NCBI RefSeq assembly: GCF_009909145.1
Contig: NZ_JAAAPJ010000005.1
Coordinates: forward strand, 248,001 to 312,000
Source of the DNA: Corallococcus silvisoli
GTDB lineage: Bacteria > Myxococcota > Myxococcia > Myxococcales > Myxococcaceae
DNA: 64,000 bases
Direction of reading: 5' to 3'
Shown: positions 63,999-64,000 of the stretch, in pieces
How the letters are laid out: every line of letters begins with the position of its first letter
Position numbering within the stretch: position 1 is the first letter of the stretch
Notes under the pieces: generated by a model
What the model was told of the DNA's origin: nothing
The model's database searches: none
The model's input: the letters and a program-made list of their open reading frames with translations, nothing else
Program-made: the position numbers and the translations under genes

Positions 63999-64000
63999 CA

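Overview
The window looks like a chromosome segment of a fruiting myxobacterium (Myxococcota, Cystobacterineae; Corallococcus, Myxococcus or Pyxidicoccus type). The base composition is very GC-rich. One protein ends in a MYXO-CTERM-type signal (50728..52596). Several families are typical of the group: an MJ0042-type zinc-ribbon/TPR membrane protein, a 1690-residue TPR protein, beta-helix proteins and a delta-60-repeat protein. No tRNA, rRNA, CRISPR array, transposase or phage gene was seen.

Layout. 1-4.9 kb (minus strand): aspartate kinase, a ComEA-like helix-hairpin-helix protein, a zinc-ribbon/TPR membrane protein, then the start of a family 2 glycosyltransferase that runs off the left edge. 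5.0-6.6 kb: histidine ammonia-lyase. 6.9-34.8 kb: a trans-AT polyketide synthase (PKS) cluster with five kinds of protein. These are a 5486-residue PKS ending in a thioesterase; a methyltransferase-like protein and an FAD monooxygenase in the same run; a free-standing acyltransferase fused to an FMN enoyl reductase; a cytochrome P450; and a second PKS on the minus strand. 34.9-37.7 kb: a decayed serine-hydrolase copy followed by two overlapping serine hydrolases. 37.8-43.1 kb: two OmpA-type proteins, a LysR regulator divergent from an IMPase-like/F420-oxidoreductase-like pair, and a DUF808 membrane protein. 43.2-47.4 kb: a bacterial alpha-2-macroglobulin. 47.5-49.5 kb: a LysR regulator divergent from a PLP-dependent dehydratase. 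49.8-54.4 kb: three exported proteins, two of them tandem beta-helix paralogues. 54.4-56.0 kb: a small ABM-type monooxygenase and an unrecognised protein with a nuclease-like motif. 56.1-64 kb: the large TPR protein, a CinA/MoaB-like protein, a truncated adenylation-enzyme chimera and a partial delta-60-repeat protein.

How the PKS cluster may work (inference). None of the six ketosynthases (KS) has a working acyltransferase (AT) beside it, so the free-standing AT-ER protein should load malonyl units on all carriers and supply enoyl reduction in trans. The minus-strand PKS reads KS*-KR-ACP-KS and stops after a KS. The long PKS begins with DH-ACP. Joined end to end they give KR-ACP-KS/DH-ACP, the layout of a trans-AT dehydrating bimodule split between two proteins. 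The long protein continues KS-DH-KR-ACP(dead)-ACP, KS-ACP, KS-ACP-KR, KS-AT(dead)-DH(atypical)-ACP-TE. P450, FAD monooxygenase and possibly the methyltransferase-like protein would tailor the product. I cannot name the product. The most unusual features are the vestigial AT with its active-site serine lost, a carrier domain with proline in place of its serine, the altered first KS, and the order of domains.

Several gene ends carry long GC-rich hairpins without T-tracts, mostly between convergent genes; these probably act as bidirectional terminators.
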